A stretch of DNA of 64,000 nucleotides from Lolium rigidum (taxonomy: Eukaryota; Streptophyta; Magnoliopsida; Poales; Poaceae). Numbering within the stretch: the first letter of the stretch is position 1; each line of letters begins with the position of its first letter. The position numbers and the translations under genes were made by a program. Below are positions 43,800 through 55,910 of this stretch, in pieces. The DNA is taken from positions 246,342,510-246,406,509 of the forward strand of contig NC_061512.1 in assembly GCF_022539505.1 (NCBI RefSeq), written 5' to 3'. The notes beneath the pieces were generated by a model. The model made no database searches. It saw only the letters and a program-made list of their open reading frames with translations, and was not told the DNA's origin.

Positions 43800-46373
43800 A
43801 CACTTTCTGCGCCTAGCTGAAAGGCGTTAAAGAAAAGCGCTTATGGGAGACAACCCATGGTTTTTACCTACAGTACTTTGTTTTTATTTTGTGTCTTGGA
43901 AGTTGTTTACTACTGTAGCAACCTCTCCTTATCTTAGTTTAGTGTTTTGTTGTGCCAAGTAAAGTCTTTGATAGAAAAGTTCATACTAGATTTGGATTAC
44001 TGCGCAGTTTCAGATTTCTTTGCTGTCACGAATTCCGACCTGCCTCTCTGTAGGTAGCTCAGAAAAATATGCCAATTTACGTGCGTGATCCTCAGATATG
44101 TACGCAACTTTCATTCAATTTGAGCATTTTCATTTGAGCAAGTCTGGTGCCTCGATAAAATTCGTCAATACGAACTGTTCTGTTTTGACAGATTCTGCCT
44201 TTTATTTCGCATTGCCTCTTTTGCTATGTTGGATGAATTTCTTTGATCCACTAATGTCCAGTAGCTTTATGCAATGTTCAGAAGTGTTAAGAATGATTAT
44301 GTCACCTCTGAACATGTTAATTTTTATTGTCGCTAACCCTCTAATGAGTTGTTCTAAGTTTGGTGTGGAGGAAGTTTTCAAGGATCAAGAGAGGAGTATG
44401 ATGCAACATGATCAAGGAGAGTGAAAGCTCTAAGCTTGGGGATGCCCCGGTGGTTCACCCCTGCATATTCTAAGAAGACTCAAGCGTCTAAGCTTGGGGA
44501 TGCCCAAGGCATCCCCTTCTTCATCGACAACATTATCGGGTTCCTCCCCGAAACTATATTTTTATTCCATCACATCTTATGTGCTTTGCTTGGAGCGTCG
44601 GTTTGTTTTTGTTTTTTGTTTTGTTTGAATAAAATGGATCCTAGCATTCACTTTATGGGAGAGAGACACGCTCCGCTGTAGCATATGGACAAGTATGTCC
44701 TTAGTTTCTACTCATAGTATTCATGGCGAAGTTTCTTCTTCGTTAAATTGTTATATGGTTGGAATTGGAAAATGATACATGTAGTAATTTGCTATAATGT
44801 CTTGGGTAATGTGATACTTGTCAATTGTTGTGCTCATGTTTAAGCTCTTGCATCATATGCTTTGCACCCATTAATGAAGAAATACATAGAGCATGTTAAA
44901 ATTTGGTTTGCATATTTGGTTTCTCTAAGGTCTAGATAATTTCTGGTATTGAGTTTGAACAACAAGGAAGACGGTGTAGAGTCTTATAATGTTTACAATA
45001 TGTCTTTTATGTGAGTTTTACTGCGCCGTTCATCCTTGTGTTTGTTTCAAATAAGCCTTGCTAGCCTAAACCTTGTATCGAGAGGGAATACTTCTCGTGC
45101 ATCCAAAATACTTGAGCCAACCACTATGCCATTTGTGTCCACCATACCTACCTACTACATGGTATTTTCCGCCATTCCAAAGTAAATTTGCTTGAGTGCT
45201 ACCTTTAAAATTCCATCATTCACCTTTGCAATATATAGCTCATGGGACAAATAGCTTAAAAACTATTGTGGTATTGAATATGTACTTATGCACTTTATCT
45301 CTTATTAAGTTGCTTGTTGTGCGATAACCATGTTCACTCGGGGACGCCATCAACTACTCTTTGTTGAATTTCATGTGAGTTGCTATGCATGTTCGTCTTG
45401 TCCGAAGTAAGAGCGATCTACCACCTTATGGTTAAGCATGCATATTGTTAGAGAAGAACATTGGGCCGCTAACTAAAGCCATGATCCATGGTGGAAGTTT
45501 CAGTTTTGGACATATATCCTCAATCTCATATGAGAAAATTATTAACTGTTGGTACATGCTTATGCATAAAAGAGGAGTCCATTATCTGTTGTCTATGTTG
45601 TCCCGGTATGGATGTCTAAGTTGAGAATAATCAATAGCGAGCAATCCAATGCGAGCTTTCTCCTTAGACCTTTGTACAGGCGGCATGGAGGTACCCCATT
45701 GTGACACTTGGTTAAAACATGTGCATTGTGATGATCCGGTAGTCCAAGCTAATTAGGACAAGGTGCGGGCACTATTAGTATACTATGCATGAGGCTTGCA
45801 ACTTGTAAGATATAATTTACATGATACATATGCTTTATTACTACCGTTGACAAAATTATTTCATGTTTTCAAAATCAAAGCTCTAGCACAAATATAGCAA
45901 TCGATGCTTTTCCTCTATGAGGACCATTCTTTTACTTTCATTGTTGAGTCAGTTCACCTATTTCTCTCCACCTCAAGAAGCAAACAGTTGTGTGAACTGT
46001 GCATTGATTCCTACATACTTGCTTATTGCACTTATTATATTACTCTATGTTGATAATATCCATGAGATATACATGTTACAAGTTGAAAGCAACCGCTGAA
46101 ACTTAATCTTCCTTTGTGTTGCTTCAATACCTTTACTTTGAATTATTGCTTTATGAGTTAACTCTTATGCAAGACTTATTGATGCTTGTCTTGAAGTGCT
46201 ATTCATGAAAAGTCTTTGCTTTATGATTCACTTGTTTACTCATGTCATATACATTGTTTTGATCGCTGCATTCACTACATATGCTTTACAAATAGTATGA
46301 TCAAGGTTATGATGGCATGTCACTCCAGAAATTTTCTGTGTTATCGTTTTACCTGCTCGGGACGAGCAGAACT
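43800..46373 (+). other. Non-coding internal region of element 3
   Basis: AT-rich sequence matching, in inverted orientation, the non-coding internal parts of elements 1 and 2. Polypurine-like aagcttgggg occurs at 44432 and 44490. No supported coding frame. Confidence 0.65.
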
Positions 46374-46387
46374 AAGCTTGGGGATGC

Positions 46388-47983
46388 TGATACGTCTTCG
46401 ACATATCGATAATTTCTTATGTTCCATGCCACATTATTGATGTTATCTACATGTTTTATGCACACTTTATGTCATATTCGTGCATTTTCTGGAACTAACC
46501 TATTAACAAGATGCCGAAGTGCCGATTCTTGTTTTCGCTGTTTTTGGTTTCGAAATCCTAGTAACGAAATATTCTCGGAATTGGACGAAATCAACGCCCA
46601 GGGTCCTATTTTGCCACGAAGCTTCCAGAAGACCGAAGAGGAGACGAAGTGGGGCCACGAGGCGCCCACACCCTAGGGCGGCGCGGCCTGCCCCTTGGCC
46701 GCGCCGACCTGTAGTGTGGGGCCCTCGTGTGGCCCCCTGACCTGCCCTTCCACCTACTTAAAGCCTCCGTCGCGAAACCCCCGATGCCGAGAGCCACGAT
46801 ACGGAAAACCTTATCGAGATGCCGCCGCCGCCGATCCCATCTCGGGGGATTCGGGAGATCGCCTCCGGCACCCTGCCGGAGAGGGGATTCATCTCCCGGA
46901 GGACTCTACGCTGCCATGGTCGCCTCCGGAGTGATGTGTGAGTAGTCTACCCCTGGACTATGGGTCCATAGCAGTAGCTAGATGGTTGTCTTCTCCCCAT
47001 TGTGCTTCATTGTCGGATCTTGTGAGCTGCCTAACATGATCAAGATCATCTATCCGTAATTCTATATGTTGCGTTTGTTGGGATCCGATGAATAGAGAAT
47101 ACTTGTTATGTTGATTATCAAAGTTATGTCTATGTGTTGTTTATGATCTTGCATGCTCTCCGTTACTAGTAGATGCTCGGCCAAGTAGATGCTTGTAACT
47201 CCAAGAGGGAGTATTTATGCTCGATAGTGGGTTCATGCCTCCATTGATATCCGGGACGGTGACGAGAAAGTTCTAAGGTTGTGGATGTGCTTGTTGCCAC
47301 TAGGGATAAAACATTGGTGCTATGTTCAAGGATGTAGTTACTGATTACATTACGCGCAATACTTAATGCAATTGTCCGTTGTTAGCAACTTAATACTGGA
47401 GGGGTTCGGATGATAACTCGAAGGTGGACTTTTTAGGCATAGATGCATGTCTGGATGGCGGTCTATGTACTTTGTCGTAATGCCCAATTAAATCTCACTA
47501 TACTCATCATAATATGTATGTGCATGGTCATGCCCTCTTTATTTGTCAATTGCCCAACCGTAATTTGTTCACCCAACATGCTGTTTATTTTATGGGAGAG
47601 ACACCTCTAGTGAACTGTGGACCCCGGTCCAATTCTCTATACTGAAATACAATCTACTTGCAATACTCGTTCTACTGTTTTCTCGCAAACAATCATCTTC
47701 CACACAATACGGTTAATCCTTTGTTACAGCAAGCCGGTGAGATTGACAACCTCATCTGTTTCGTTGGGGCAAAGTACTTTGGTTGTGTTGTGCAGGTTCC
47801 ACGTTGGCGCCGGAATCCCTGGTGTTGCGCCGCACTACATCCCGCCGCCATCAACCTTCAACGTGCTTCTTGGCTCCTCCTGGTTCGATAAACCTTGGTT
47901 TCTTTCTGAGGGAAAACTTGCTGCTGTGCGCATCATACCTTCCTCTTGGGGTTCCCAACGAACGTGTGAGTTACACGCCATCA
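46388..47983 (+). repeat. 3' LTR of element 3
   Basis: Starts tgatacgtcttcgacatatc and ends gagttacacgccatca. Directly preceded by the polypurine tract aagcttggggatgc. Confidence 0.94.
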
Positions 47984-49246
47984 ACTACTCACACATCACT
48001 CCGGAGGCGACCATGGCGGCGTAGAGTCCTCCGGGAGATGAATCCCCTCTCCGGTAGGGTGCCGGAGGCGATCTCCTGAATCCCCCGAGATGGGATTGGC
48101 GGCGGCGGCGTCTCAGTAAGGTTTTCCGTATCGTGGCTCTCGGTGCTGGGGGTTTCGCGACGGAGGCTTTAAGTAGGCGGAAGGGCAGGTCAGGAGGCGG
48201 CACGAGGGGCCCACACCATAGGGCCGCGCGGCCAGGGCAGGGGCCGCGCCGCCCTAGGGTTTGGCTACCTCGTGGCCCCACTTCGTCTCCTCTTCGGTCT
48301 TCTGGAAGTTTCGTGGCAAAATAGGACCCTGGGCGTTGATTTCGTCCAATTCCGAGAATATTTCGTTACTAGGATTTCTGAAACCAAAAACAGCAGAAAA
48401 CGACAATCGGCACTTCGGCATCTTGTTAATAGGTTAGTTCCAGAAAATACACGAATATGACATAAAATGTGCATAAAACATGTAGATATCATCAATAATG
48501 TGGCATGGAACACAAGAAATTATCGATACATCGGAGACGTATCAAGCCCTCAGCCTCGGGGGTGGATTACTCCCTCCTCATCATGGAGGCAGCGATGGCG
48601 GTGAAGATGGCGGTGAAGACGGCGGTGGAGATGGCTCCGGGGGCAATTCCCCGTCCCGGCAGGGTGCCGGAACAGAGAGTTCTGTCCCCCGAATTGGAGT
48701 TTCGCGACGGTGGCGGCGCTCCTGGAGTCTTTCTGGAGTTTCGTCAATTGGTGTCGAAGTTTTAGGTCACGACGGCTTAAATAGGCGAAGAGTCGGAGTC
48801 GGAAGAGTCCCGAGGCGACGACACCATAGGGTGGGGTGACCACCCTCCAGGCCGCGCCGGCCTATGGTGAGGAGGCCACTGGGCCTCCCCCGGCTTGCCC
48901 TTCGGCTCCGTGAGTCTTCCAGCGAAATAGAATTTCCGTAATTTTTCCGGATTTTTCCGAGCACTTTGGTTTTTGGGCCTTTTCTGCAATAAACTGACAT
49001 AATAAACAGAAACTGGCACTGTGGCATCTTGTTAATAGGTTAGTCCAATAAATTCCATAATATGATATAAAGTGCAAGCAAAACATGTAGGTATTGTCAT
49101 AAAACAAGCATGGAACATCAGAAATTATAGATACGTTGGAGACGTATCAACTATCTTATGATACTATGTATTGTGGGAGTAGTATCATAAACTAGTATCA
49201 TGTGCATGATACTAGTGTATGATACTTCCCATTGCGACTAGTCTTA

Positions 49247-49638
49247 GGGCATCTTCAACGGGGCGACGCAAACGGACATTTTTCGTCCGTTTGCGTCTGC
49301 GCGGACAAAAAATGCGCTCCAGCGGGTAGACACAAAATGTCCGTTGCGTCCGTCCTGACGCAAACGTGGACCAAATATACGAATGCGTCTCTGCGGACGC
49401 GTCCGCGTGTCCGCTGCATGCAGCCCTCTCTCTTCTCATTTAATCACGCATGTATTCATTCCTAGCTACACAAATAGAATCTTTCCCTCTTTTTTCTCTT
49501 TAATCACGCATGCGGTCAAATAAATGCGTCTCTATCGCTGGAGAAGATGTAGACGCATACGGACATGTGGACGTTTTTTATGTCCGTACCCGACGCAAAC
49601 GAACATAAATATGCGTCGCCCCGTTACGAGAATGCCCC
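49247..49638. mobile_element. MITE with ~27-bp terminal inverted repeats
   Basis: gggcatcttcaacggggcga at the left is matched inverted by tcgccccgttacgagaatgc at the right. The body has repeated cgtccg and gacgca words. It abuts the TTA flank of the split Tourist MITE, so the two are adjacent insertions. No coding frame. The superfamily is not fixed because the target duplication is unclear. Confidence 0.7.
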
Positions 49639-49639
49639 C

Positions 49640-50090
49640 GGGTGGTGTAGGTGGTTGGCTTCGGCAAGCTGAGTCGGGTCTCTGGCGACGTGGTCATGGT
49701 TACGTGCGTGCATCGCGGCAGACATAAAGAGAGCAGCACGTGGGATGGAGCCGTGCGTGTCCTCCGTGCGCCTCGTGTTCGTGTGGCTAATCCACCGGGT
49801 TTAGCAAACGATTCATTCATGCGCGCGATAAGTTCGGTGCACCGGCGCCTTTGTCTGCCGCACTCCAGCGGCCAGCGCGTCTGCGTTTTAGAAGAGGGGA
49901 AGAGCAATTCACTTATGTCTTTTTTTTTTGAACAAATTCGCTTATGTCGAGATGTTCCAGGAGCCTAATCGGAACGTTACGAGAGAGTGAATTTTCTTTC
50001 CAAAATGTGCATTGTCCAAATTAACATCCGTGGATTGGAGACCCTAATATCTTTTCGGCGAAATTAGAAAAAAAAACTTCTTTTTCTCCA
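49640..50090. other. Spacer without supported features
   Basis: GC-moderate DNA with short frames only. A T-run at 49919-49930 is the only simple feature. Confidence 0.45.
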
Positions 50091-52745
50091 TGAAGATACT
50101 GGATCATCGCTTCGTGAGATACTGGAATGATTGAAATCTGTCAAATTAATGGCAATCCATGGATAGCATGTCCCATAACTTTTTATACGAAATACTTATA
50201 TATTTATTGATGGCACACAGCGATCTCACCAGCAATGACAACTGTGGTTGGATATGAAATATTCTAAAATTTTAAAACCGCATCATAATTTGCCTCTCTG
50301 CAGCTGGGCAATGTTTTCAATGTTGGTTTAACTCAAACACAAACAATGGCGGCCTGCATTTTCTAAAACCAACATAAGTTGCATGATTATGATGAGCACA
50401 TATACAAGGGCTGGTATGATTTTTTTTTCTTATTTTTGAATTGTATTTTAATTTCAAATATATGTGGCACTAGTCAGGGTACATCAATGGCGTATGCACC
50501 TTCAATTATCGAGTGGAGAAAATGATGCCAATCCCATCAAATTCATGGATTACAAAAATTGCTATCAGCAAAATCAAGCTGTTGAGAGCATCTCCTAGGT
50601 GATCCGATGCCACAATAAACGCCTTTTAATGAGTGGATGACAATATAGAAGATAAAATATCAATGGCTAGTAGCCACTCAATTAATTGGTTTACAAAAGA
50701 AAAAATGCACTAAACATTCCATAACACGCAAATGCGAAAAGAATTGGACCTTATCTATAAATCATGAATCGGAAAGCTAAAAAAATAAAATGCATATGCT
50801 GTGTTTGGTTGCTCATATTATCGGTCCAACATAATAATCCTTGCAGTATAATTCAATAGGTAAGGGAGATCTGGAAAAAAAAAGATGAAAGCTAAAAATA
50901 GGCGAAAATGCGACATAAAAATACAAGTCATGATCACGTCGGTATGTCTCCTATGTTCTCTTGCTGTCGAGCCATCACTTGTTATTTTTGGATCGTCACT
51001 TGGTGTGATACCGCAATGATAGAAATCTAGAAAATAAATGCCAATAATGGATACATGTCCAAACTATCCAACTAGCACTGATGATTATGGTTGGATTTGA
51101 AATACTTACAAATTGACAGGCCACACACCAGTTTATCTCTCTACACTTGGCAATGGTTTTCCATGCTTGTTTTACCTCAAACAAGAACTGCGGTGAGCTG
51201 TGTTTTCTTATATAATACCAAAATAAGTTGCATGCTTATGATGAGAACATTGAATGCCTTTGGTAGGATTTTTCTAAATTACATGCAACTTTAGTCAAGG
51301 CATACCAACTTCGTATGCACTGCTAGTTATTGAGCAGAGGAAATTAGGTCATCCCAATCAAATACATGCAATTGGGCAAGGTTTTCCATGTTGGTTTAAC
51401 TCAAACACGAACGTTAGTGACCTGCATTTTCTTATATAAAACCAGCATAAGGTGCATGATTATGATGATAAAATTTATTATGTCTGGTACGATTTATTTG
51501 TTATTTTTTTAAAAGTAAAATAAAATATATGTGACATTGGTCAGGGTACAACATCATATGGGCCTTCAATTATCGAGTGGAGAAAATGATGCCTCTCCCA
51601 TCAAATCCATGGAAGAAAAATATGCGTGCTATCAACAAAACCAAGTTGTTGAAAGCTTCTTGTAAGTCATCCGATGCCACAATCGGCGTCTTTCAATGAG
51701 TGGATGATAATGTAGAAGAGAGCAAAATCAGCGAGTAGCAGCCATCCAATTTGCTTAAAAAATAAGGCACAAGAAACATTCATAACACGCAAATGCAAAA
51801 AGAATTGGACCCATCGATAAATTATGAATCAACAAGCTATAAATAAAAAATGATGTACTTGATCGCTCAAATAATTGGTCCAATATGAGCCTTACATTCT
51901 TAATTCAATAGGTGAGGGTGAAGGGGAGGCTAATCCGGAAAATGATTGCTAAATATATTATGCACCTTGAGATGATACGACCCTTTTTCTAATCCTGAAG
52001 CCTACATGTTATCTGATCTTGTCTATTGAGATTTAGACATATGTTGACAACCTACGCTACCAATCGAAAGAGAAGAACCAAACCAAAAGCCCGAGAAACA
52101 TATAAAAATCACGTCAGTGAAAAAGAGACATGAAAAATAGAAATATTGATCACATCGCTATGACTCCTATGATCTCTTGCAGTCAAACGATCACATGTTC
52201 TTTTCATCATGAATTTGTATCGTCACTTTGTGTGATACTACATGCAGTGATCGAAATCTAGAAAATTAATGGGAACGAATACATGTACCAAACTTTCTGA
52301 TATGTAGAGTTGTTACACAAGTATCTCACTAGCAATGATGATAATGGTTGGATTCAAAATACTTAAAATTAACAAGCCACACCAGAATTTATCTCTCTGC
52401 AATTGGAAAAGGGTTTCCATGGTGGTTTTACCTCAAACACAAAGCGTATAAGTTGCATACTTATGATGAGCAAATTGACTGCATTTGGTACAATTTGTTG
52501 ATAATAGTAATGAGTATTTCCTAAATTATATGCAACATTAGTCTAGGTATACCAACTCCCTATGCACCGCTAGTTATCGAGAGGAAATTATGTCTTCCCC
52601 ATCAAATACATGTAAGAGAGGTTTTTATTAAACAAACAAGTAGTCGATAGCATCACGTAGGCAATGTGATGCCGCAATTGATGTATTTTACTGTGTGGAT
52701 GGTAATAGAACAAACAATGACTAGTAGACATTCAATATAGAGTGT
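50090..52745. repeat. Diverged tandem block of unknown class, four partial copies
   Basis: The same ordered landmarks recur: gtgatac..gaaatctagaaaa, then gcaatgatga..atggttgga, a cctctctgca-like segment, ttttccatg..ggtttaactcaaac, ataagttgcat..ttatgatga, gtcagggtaca, and tatcgagtggagaaaatgatg. Copies lie at about 50100-50930, 50990-51360, 51370-52195 and 52200-52740. Copies 1 and 3 are longest (with cgcaaatgc..aagaattggacc). No coding frame and no TE ends were found. It may be an old local duplication or a large repetitive element remnant. Confidence 0.75.
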
Positions 52746-53270
52746 GGAGGAATGAAACCTGAGCTACATGTAGCTTGTTTCTTAGAGAAATAATTAGAAT
52801 GGTGTTTGAAAGTTTCAAAAATCCTAATGTTGATAATGATGTATTCAACGAGTGTTCCAAAAACCAGTGCGGAATACTCTGTAATATGGTCTGCGCAAAG
52901 TTGGCAAAATTCTAAATGAGAGGCGGTCAATTCGAACCTCCAAAACTTGCCACATTTTGTCTTTTTTGTGTAGCCTAAAATATAAGGAATTTAACGTTGA
53001 AATTTTGCATGTTGGTGGAATGCAACGTTGGCTACATCTATAATTTTTCTTAGAAGTTTTTTGAAACTTTAAATTGTCGTTCTCTGATTTTTTTTTTAAA
53101 AAAACAAATGGCCTCCATGCATGCAGCTTGAGCTCCCAATAGAGTTCATGTTCAATATATGCTTATTATAAAAATACAAATAAAGAAAATACAAGAAGCA
53201 CAAGCCACAAATGCAAATATATAGAGTTGGGACGCATAACCAAATGATGAATCGCACGGAGAAAAAATGG

Positions 53271-53711
53271 TCAATAGCTTATAAATTGCCTGGTCCACCC
53301 ATGAGCCTCAATCTTCACCCCACTGGACGAAGTGCAGATCATCTCGATGTATTTCTCGTACCAGTACTTCATCGATCGTTCCATATATTGCTTAATTCCC
53401 ACACCATCGCTGCATACGACGTCATCTTTCTTTAGCAAATCGTCGCCGCTTAGCACAACCGTGTGTTCACAGGTCGACGTCGATGACGGTTGCATTAGGA
53501 ACCGCTCGCTCCTCTCCTTTTCTGGACGTACGTAGGGTAGGGACACCAGAAACCGCCATGTTTGCGGTTTGCACGTATCAAACTGCCAAAACCTTTTTAT
53601 TGCTCGGGCCAGAAGAGGAAAAAGGCCGAAAAGGATTGATGGCAAGTTGTCGCCCCAACCGCTCAAACGTAGACGGTAGCGTAGACAGGGACAATGGCCA
53701 CCAAACGCCAT
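53271..53711 (-). CDS. Hypothetical 146-codon ORF
   Basis: Open minus-strand frame from ATG 53711 with a non-repetitive, protein-like composition (VVLSGDDLLKKDDVVCSDG, YMERSMKYWYEKYIEMICTS). No family is recognised. It could be a fragment of a larger gene or a chance frame. It is isolated between tandem repeats and MITEs, with no visible promoter or intron. Confidence 0.3.
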   Translation of the reverse strand: MAFGGHCPCLRYRLRLSGWGDNLPSILFGLFPLLARAIKRFWQFDTCKPQTWRFLVSLPYVRPEKERSERFLMQPSSTSTCEHTVVLSGDDLLKKDDVVCSDGVGIKQYMERSMKYWYEKYIEMICTSSSGVKIEAHGWTRQFISY

Positions 53712-53870
53712 GCATCACAGTCCAACTGAAATGCCTCACTACGTGCTCGTAGTACTAGAATAGTGAGAGGATTAGTCAGAGATCAGGCAGTCTTTCAGGT
53801 CCTTCAGTTAAGGCTCGACCATTTGGCTAGATAGATATACGGCTCTTGTTCATGCAGTATAATAAAAGTA

Positions 53871-53947
53871 CTCTCTTCGATCCATAATAAGTGTCCGATG
53901 AATTTGAACTATATAAACCTCAAACAGTTATTATGGATTAGAGGAAG
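53871..53947. mobile_element. Short Stowaway-like MITE
   Basis: ctctcttcgatccataataa at the left matches ttattatggattagaggaag inverted at the right, with TA on both sides (53869-53870, 53948-53949). These are the classic Stowaway/Mariner ends of grass genomes, here only 77 bp long. Confidence 0.75.
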
Positions 53948-54475
53948 TAGATTCTTACTATACCACTAATACGAGTTAGTCGCGCCGCGTTGTTAAACAG
54001 TATATATTGATTTGTTCAGCGCAAACAGCCCACTCCACGGTCACAATTATTGGAGCATCCATAGTCCACCTAAAATTAGCATGCATGCCGATTCAACGGG
54101 TGAAGCTCGAGATTAGTGAAGGCCTGTATACTGAGTATATATTTGTCCCTGGTGGCCCGGTCAATGCACAGCAGGCAAGCGACGGGAGAAGCAGCAGCAG
54201 TAGGTGGAAAGGGTTCCGGGGTCAAGATCGAAGCACAACACCACGTGCCCAGTGGACGGCCGGGCAACCGCCTCGTTGATCCGTTCTACCCTTTTCGATC
54301 GATCGATCTGCAGCTGCAGGAGCATGCGAGCACGTTTTGGTTTAGTACGTTCATCTTTGTGTGGTGGGTGTGGATGTAATCTGGATAATCACTCTTTTTT
54401 TTAAGGGGATCTGGATAATCACTCTTGTATCTTCTGCTAATGTGTGGCGTTACTAATTTAGGTTTTTTGCTAGTT

Positions 54476-54625
54476 CTTAACTAATTTCGTGCTCAGTCAA
54501 GTCTTACACCATTTGATTTACATCTTGATTAGTGCTAGTTATGAATTACAAAATATGTTGCAACTAAAATTTGATGAGGAACGAAATTAGTTCTCAGTCG
54601 ACTGAGAAATAGTCACACCCATTAA
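54476..54625. mobile_element. MITE-like repeat, copy 1 (inverted relative to 62033-62190)
   Basis: Shares tagttctcagtcgactgag, gcaactaaaatttgatga and a tagttatgaattac-type core with the inverted segment 62033-62190. The internal inverted words ctcagtc and gactgag suggest a foldback MITE. Ends and target duplication were not resolved. Confidence 0.5.
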
Positions 54626-55910
54626 TTTAACGCTGGCTTCAGGCCTTAAGTTTTCTAAAAGAAAACAAACGGAGGCGTGAAAGAGATGTTGTCTGTGTTG
54701 CCAGCACGTACGGTGCTAGGATACTTGATCGTGACTGCGATGTTATCGGAAAATGCCATGCATGTATATACACTGGCCAAGGCCAACTAATAGAAATACG
54801 CCACTCAATATATTTATGTTTAATCCTTTTTTACGTCTAGGTTGTTTTAATCCATAGTGTGCGTTTGATGTAGGCTATATAAACCTTTTTTTCATTACTG
54901 TTGAAATGGAAACCGCCTAGCGCTGATAAGATATAGAACCGATGCACTATCCAACTATCTCAAAAATCACAAGTGACGAAATGAGGCTAGACAATATATT
55001 TATATTCAACATGCCATTCATCCGTAGCCCATGTAGTAATATATGAACATTTATGTTTAAAAATCTAGGAACATGTAGCGCGAATTTGGTACACTGGAAG
55101 ATGGCGTGCAAAGCATTTTACAACATTTGATGTTCATTTAAATATTGCAACATGGATAAAAGAAACTTCTCATGACATATGTACCGATTGGAAATTTTCA
55201 ATGAAATGTTGATCAAACTTCTAAATAATTTATACAATCTAGTTTTCTTTGAAAGGTAATGTACTAGATCTTTATACAATGCTGTTGTGATCCAATATTG
55301 AAAAGAAACTACATACTGGGTTGAGGGAGCAAATTGCACAGATCACCTACTTTTGCTGTATGTGTTGCACAAACTACTCACAATTGCCGTCTTTTGCAGA
55401 GAACACCACCTTTACCTGTACTATGTTGCAAAGAGGTCTAAACTGAGGATTAACCCAGTTAATAGCCAAACTGTCAACTGGGGCCCACCAAATTTACACA
55501 CGGTTGAGTCGAACCATCTCGTTTTGTTCCCGTACCGAGCGAGGGATTCCACCGTGCGAAGCCTCATCTTCTCCCAAGAAAATCCCGCCCTGTCCCCGAG
55601 CAAAAAAGGCGAGGGTTCATCAGCGGCGGCAACGACGATCCCATCGGCGGCGGTTGTCTTGCTGGCCGGTGATGGAGGAGATCTTGCCCATTACTCCCTA
55701 TTTTGGCGACACCAAGGCAGCCCGAGCGAAGGCATCCATGGGAGGAGGAGAGAAGGCGACGGCGGCCGTCCCGTCTCCGGCGAGCTCCCGCCAGAGGATA
55801 ACTCGATTCAAGCCCTCTGTATCCCCGAGTATCGCCATCCCCCCACCTTTGGTCCTTCACAAACCATATTTAGAGAAGTGAGTATTACTTGATGTTGTGT
55901 GTGAACCTGA

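Larger units (their letters stand above)
41321..47983 (+). mobile_element. LTR element 3 (innermost), opposite orientation
   Basis: Bounded by ACTAC at 41316-41320 and 47984-47988. LTRs are 41321-42917 and 46388-47983 (1597 and 1596 bp), near-identical. A primer site follows the left LTR (42928-42945) and a polypurine tract precedes the right LTR (46374-46387). Total 6663 bp. It belongs to the same LTR family as element 2 but is inverted relative to it and carries a different small ORF. No pol. As the youngest of the three insertions it dates after elements 1 and 2. Confidence 0.94.
35622..48544 (-). mobile_element. LTR element 2, nested in the 5' LTR of element 1
   Basis: Bounded by AGCCC duplications. 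The left LTR is 35622-37216 (1595 bp). The right LTR is 40285-41320 plus 47989-48544 (1592 bp), split by element 3. Minus orientation by primer site (40257-40272) and polypurine tract (from 37217). Without element 3 it is ~6.3 kb, with only ~3.1 kb internal and no gag domain or pol. The only ORF matches the C-terminal part of element 1's ORF. The LTRs belong to the same family as element 3. Confidence 0.93.
27773..49149 (-). mobile_element. LTR element 1 (outermost), gag-only, Athila-like primer site
   Basis: Flanked by ACTAT at 27768-27772 and 49150-49154. The left LTR is 27773-29274 (1502 bp). The right LTR is 34721-35621 plus 48550-49149 (1501 bp), split by element 2. Minus orientation is shown by the primer site next to the right LTR and the gag frame on the minus strand. 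Without nested DNA it is ~8.4 kb. The internal region encodes a gag-type protein but no protease, reverse transcriptase, RNase H or integrase, so it needs enzymes from a relative. LTR ends TGATACGTTTCC...ACATCA and a tRNA-Asp-type primer site suggest an Athila-like Ty3/gypsy lineage. Confidence 0.93.
27551..49243. mobile_element. Tourist-like MITE split by the nested LTR cluster
   Basis: The left part, 27551-27772, begins gactagccacaatggg. The right part, 49155-49243, ends cccattgcgactagtc, the inverted match. TTA flanks both outer ends (27548-27550 and 49244-49246), the target duplication expected of Tourist/Harbinger MITEs. Joined, the MITE is ~311 bp. The interruption is one LTR-element insertion with duplicated ACTAT. 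Confidence 0.88.
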
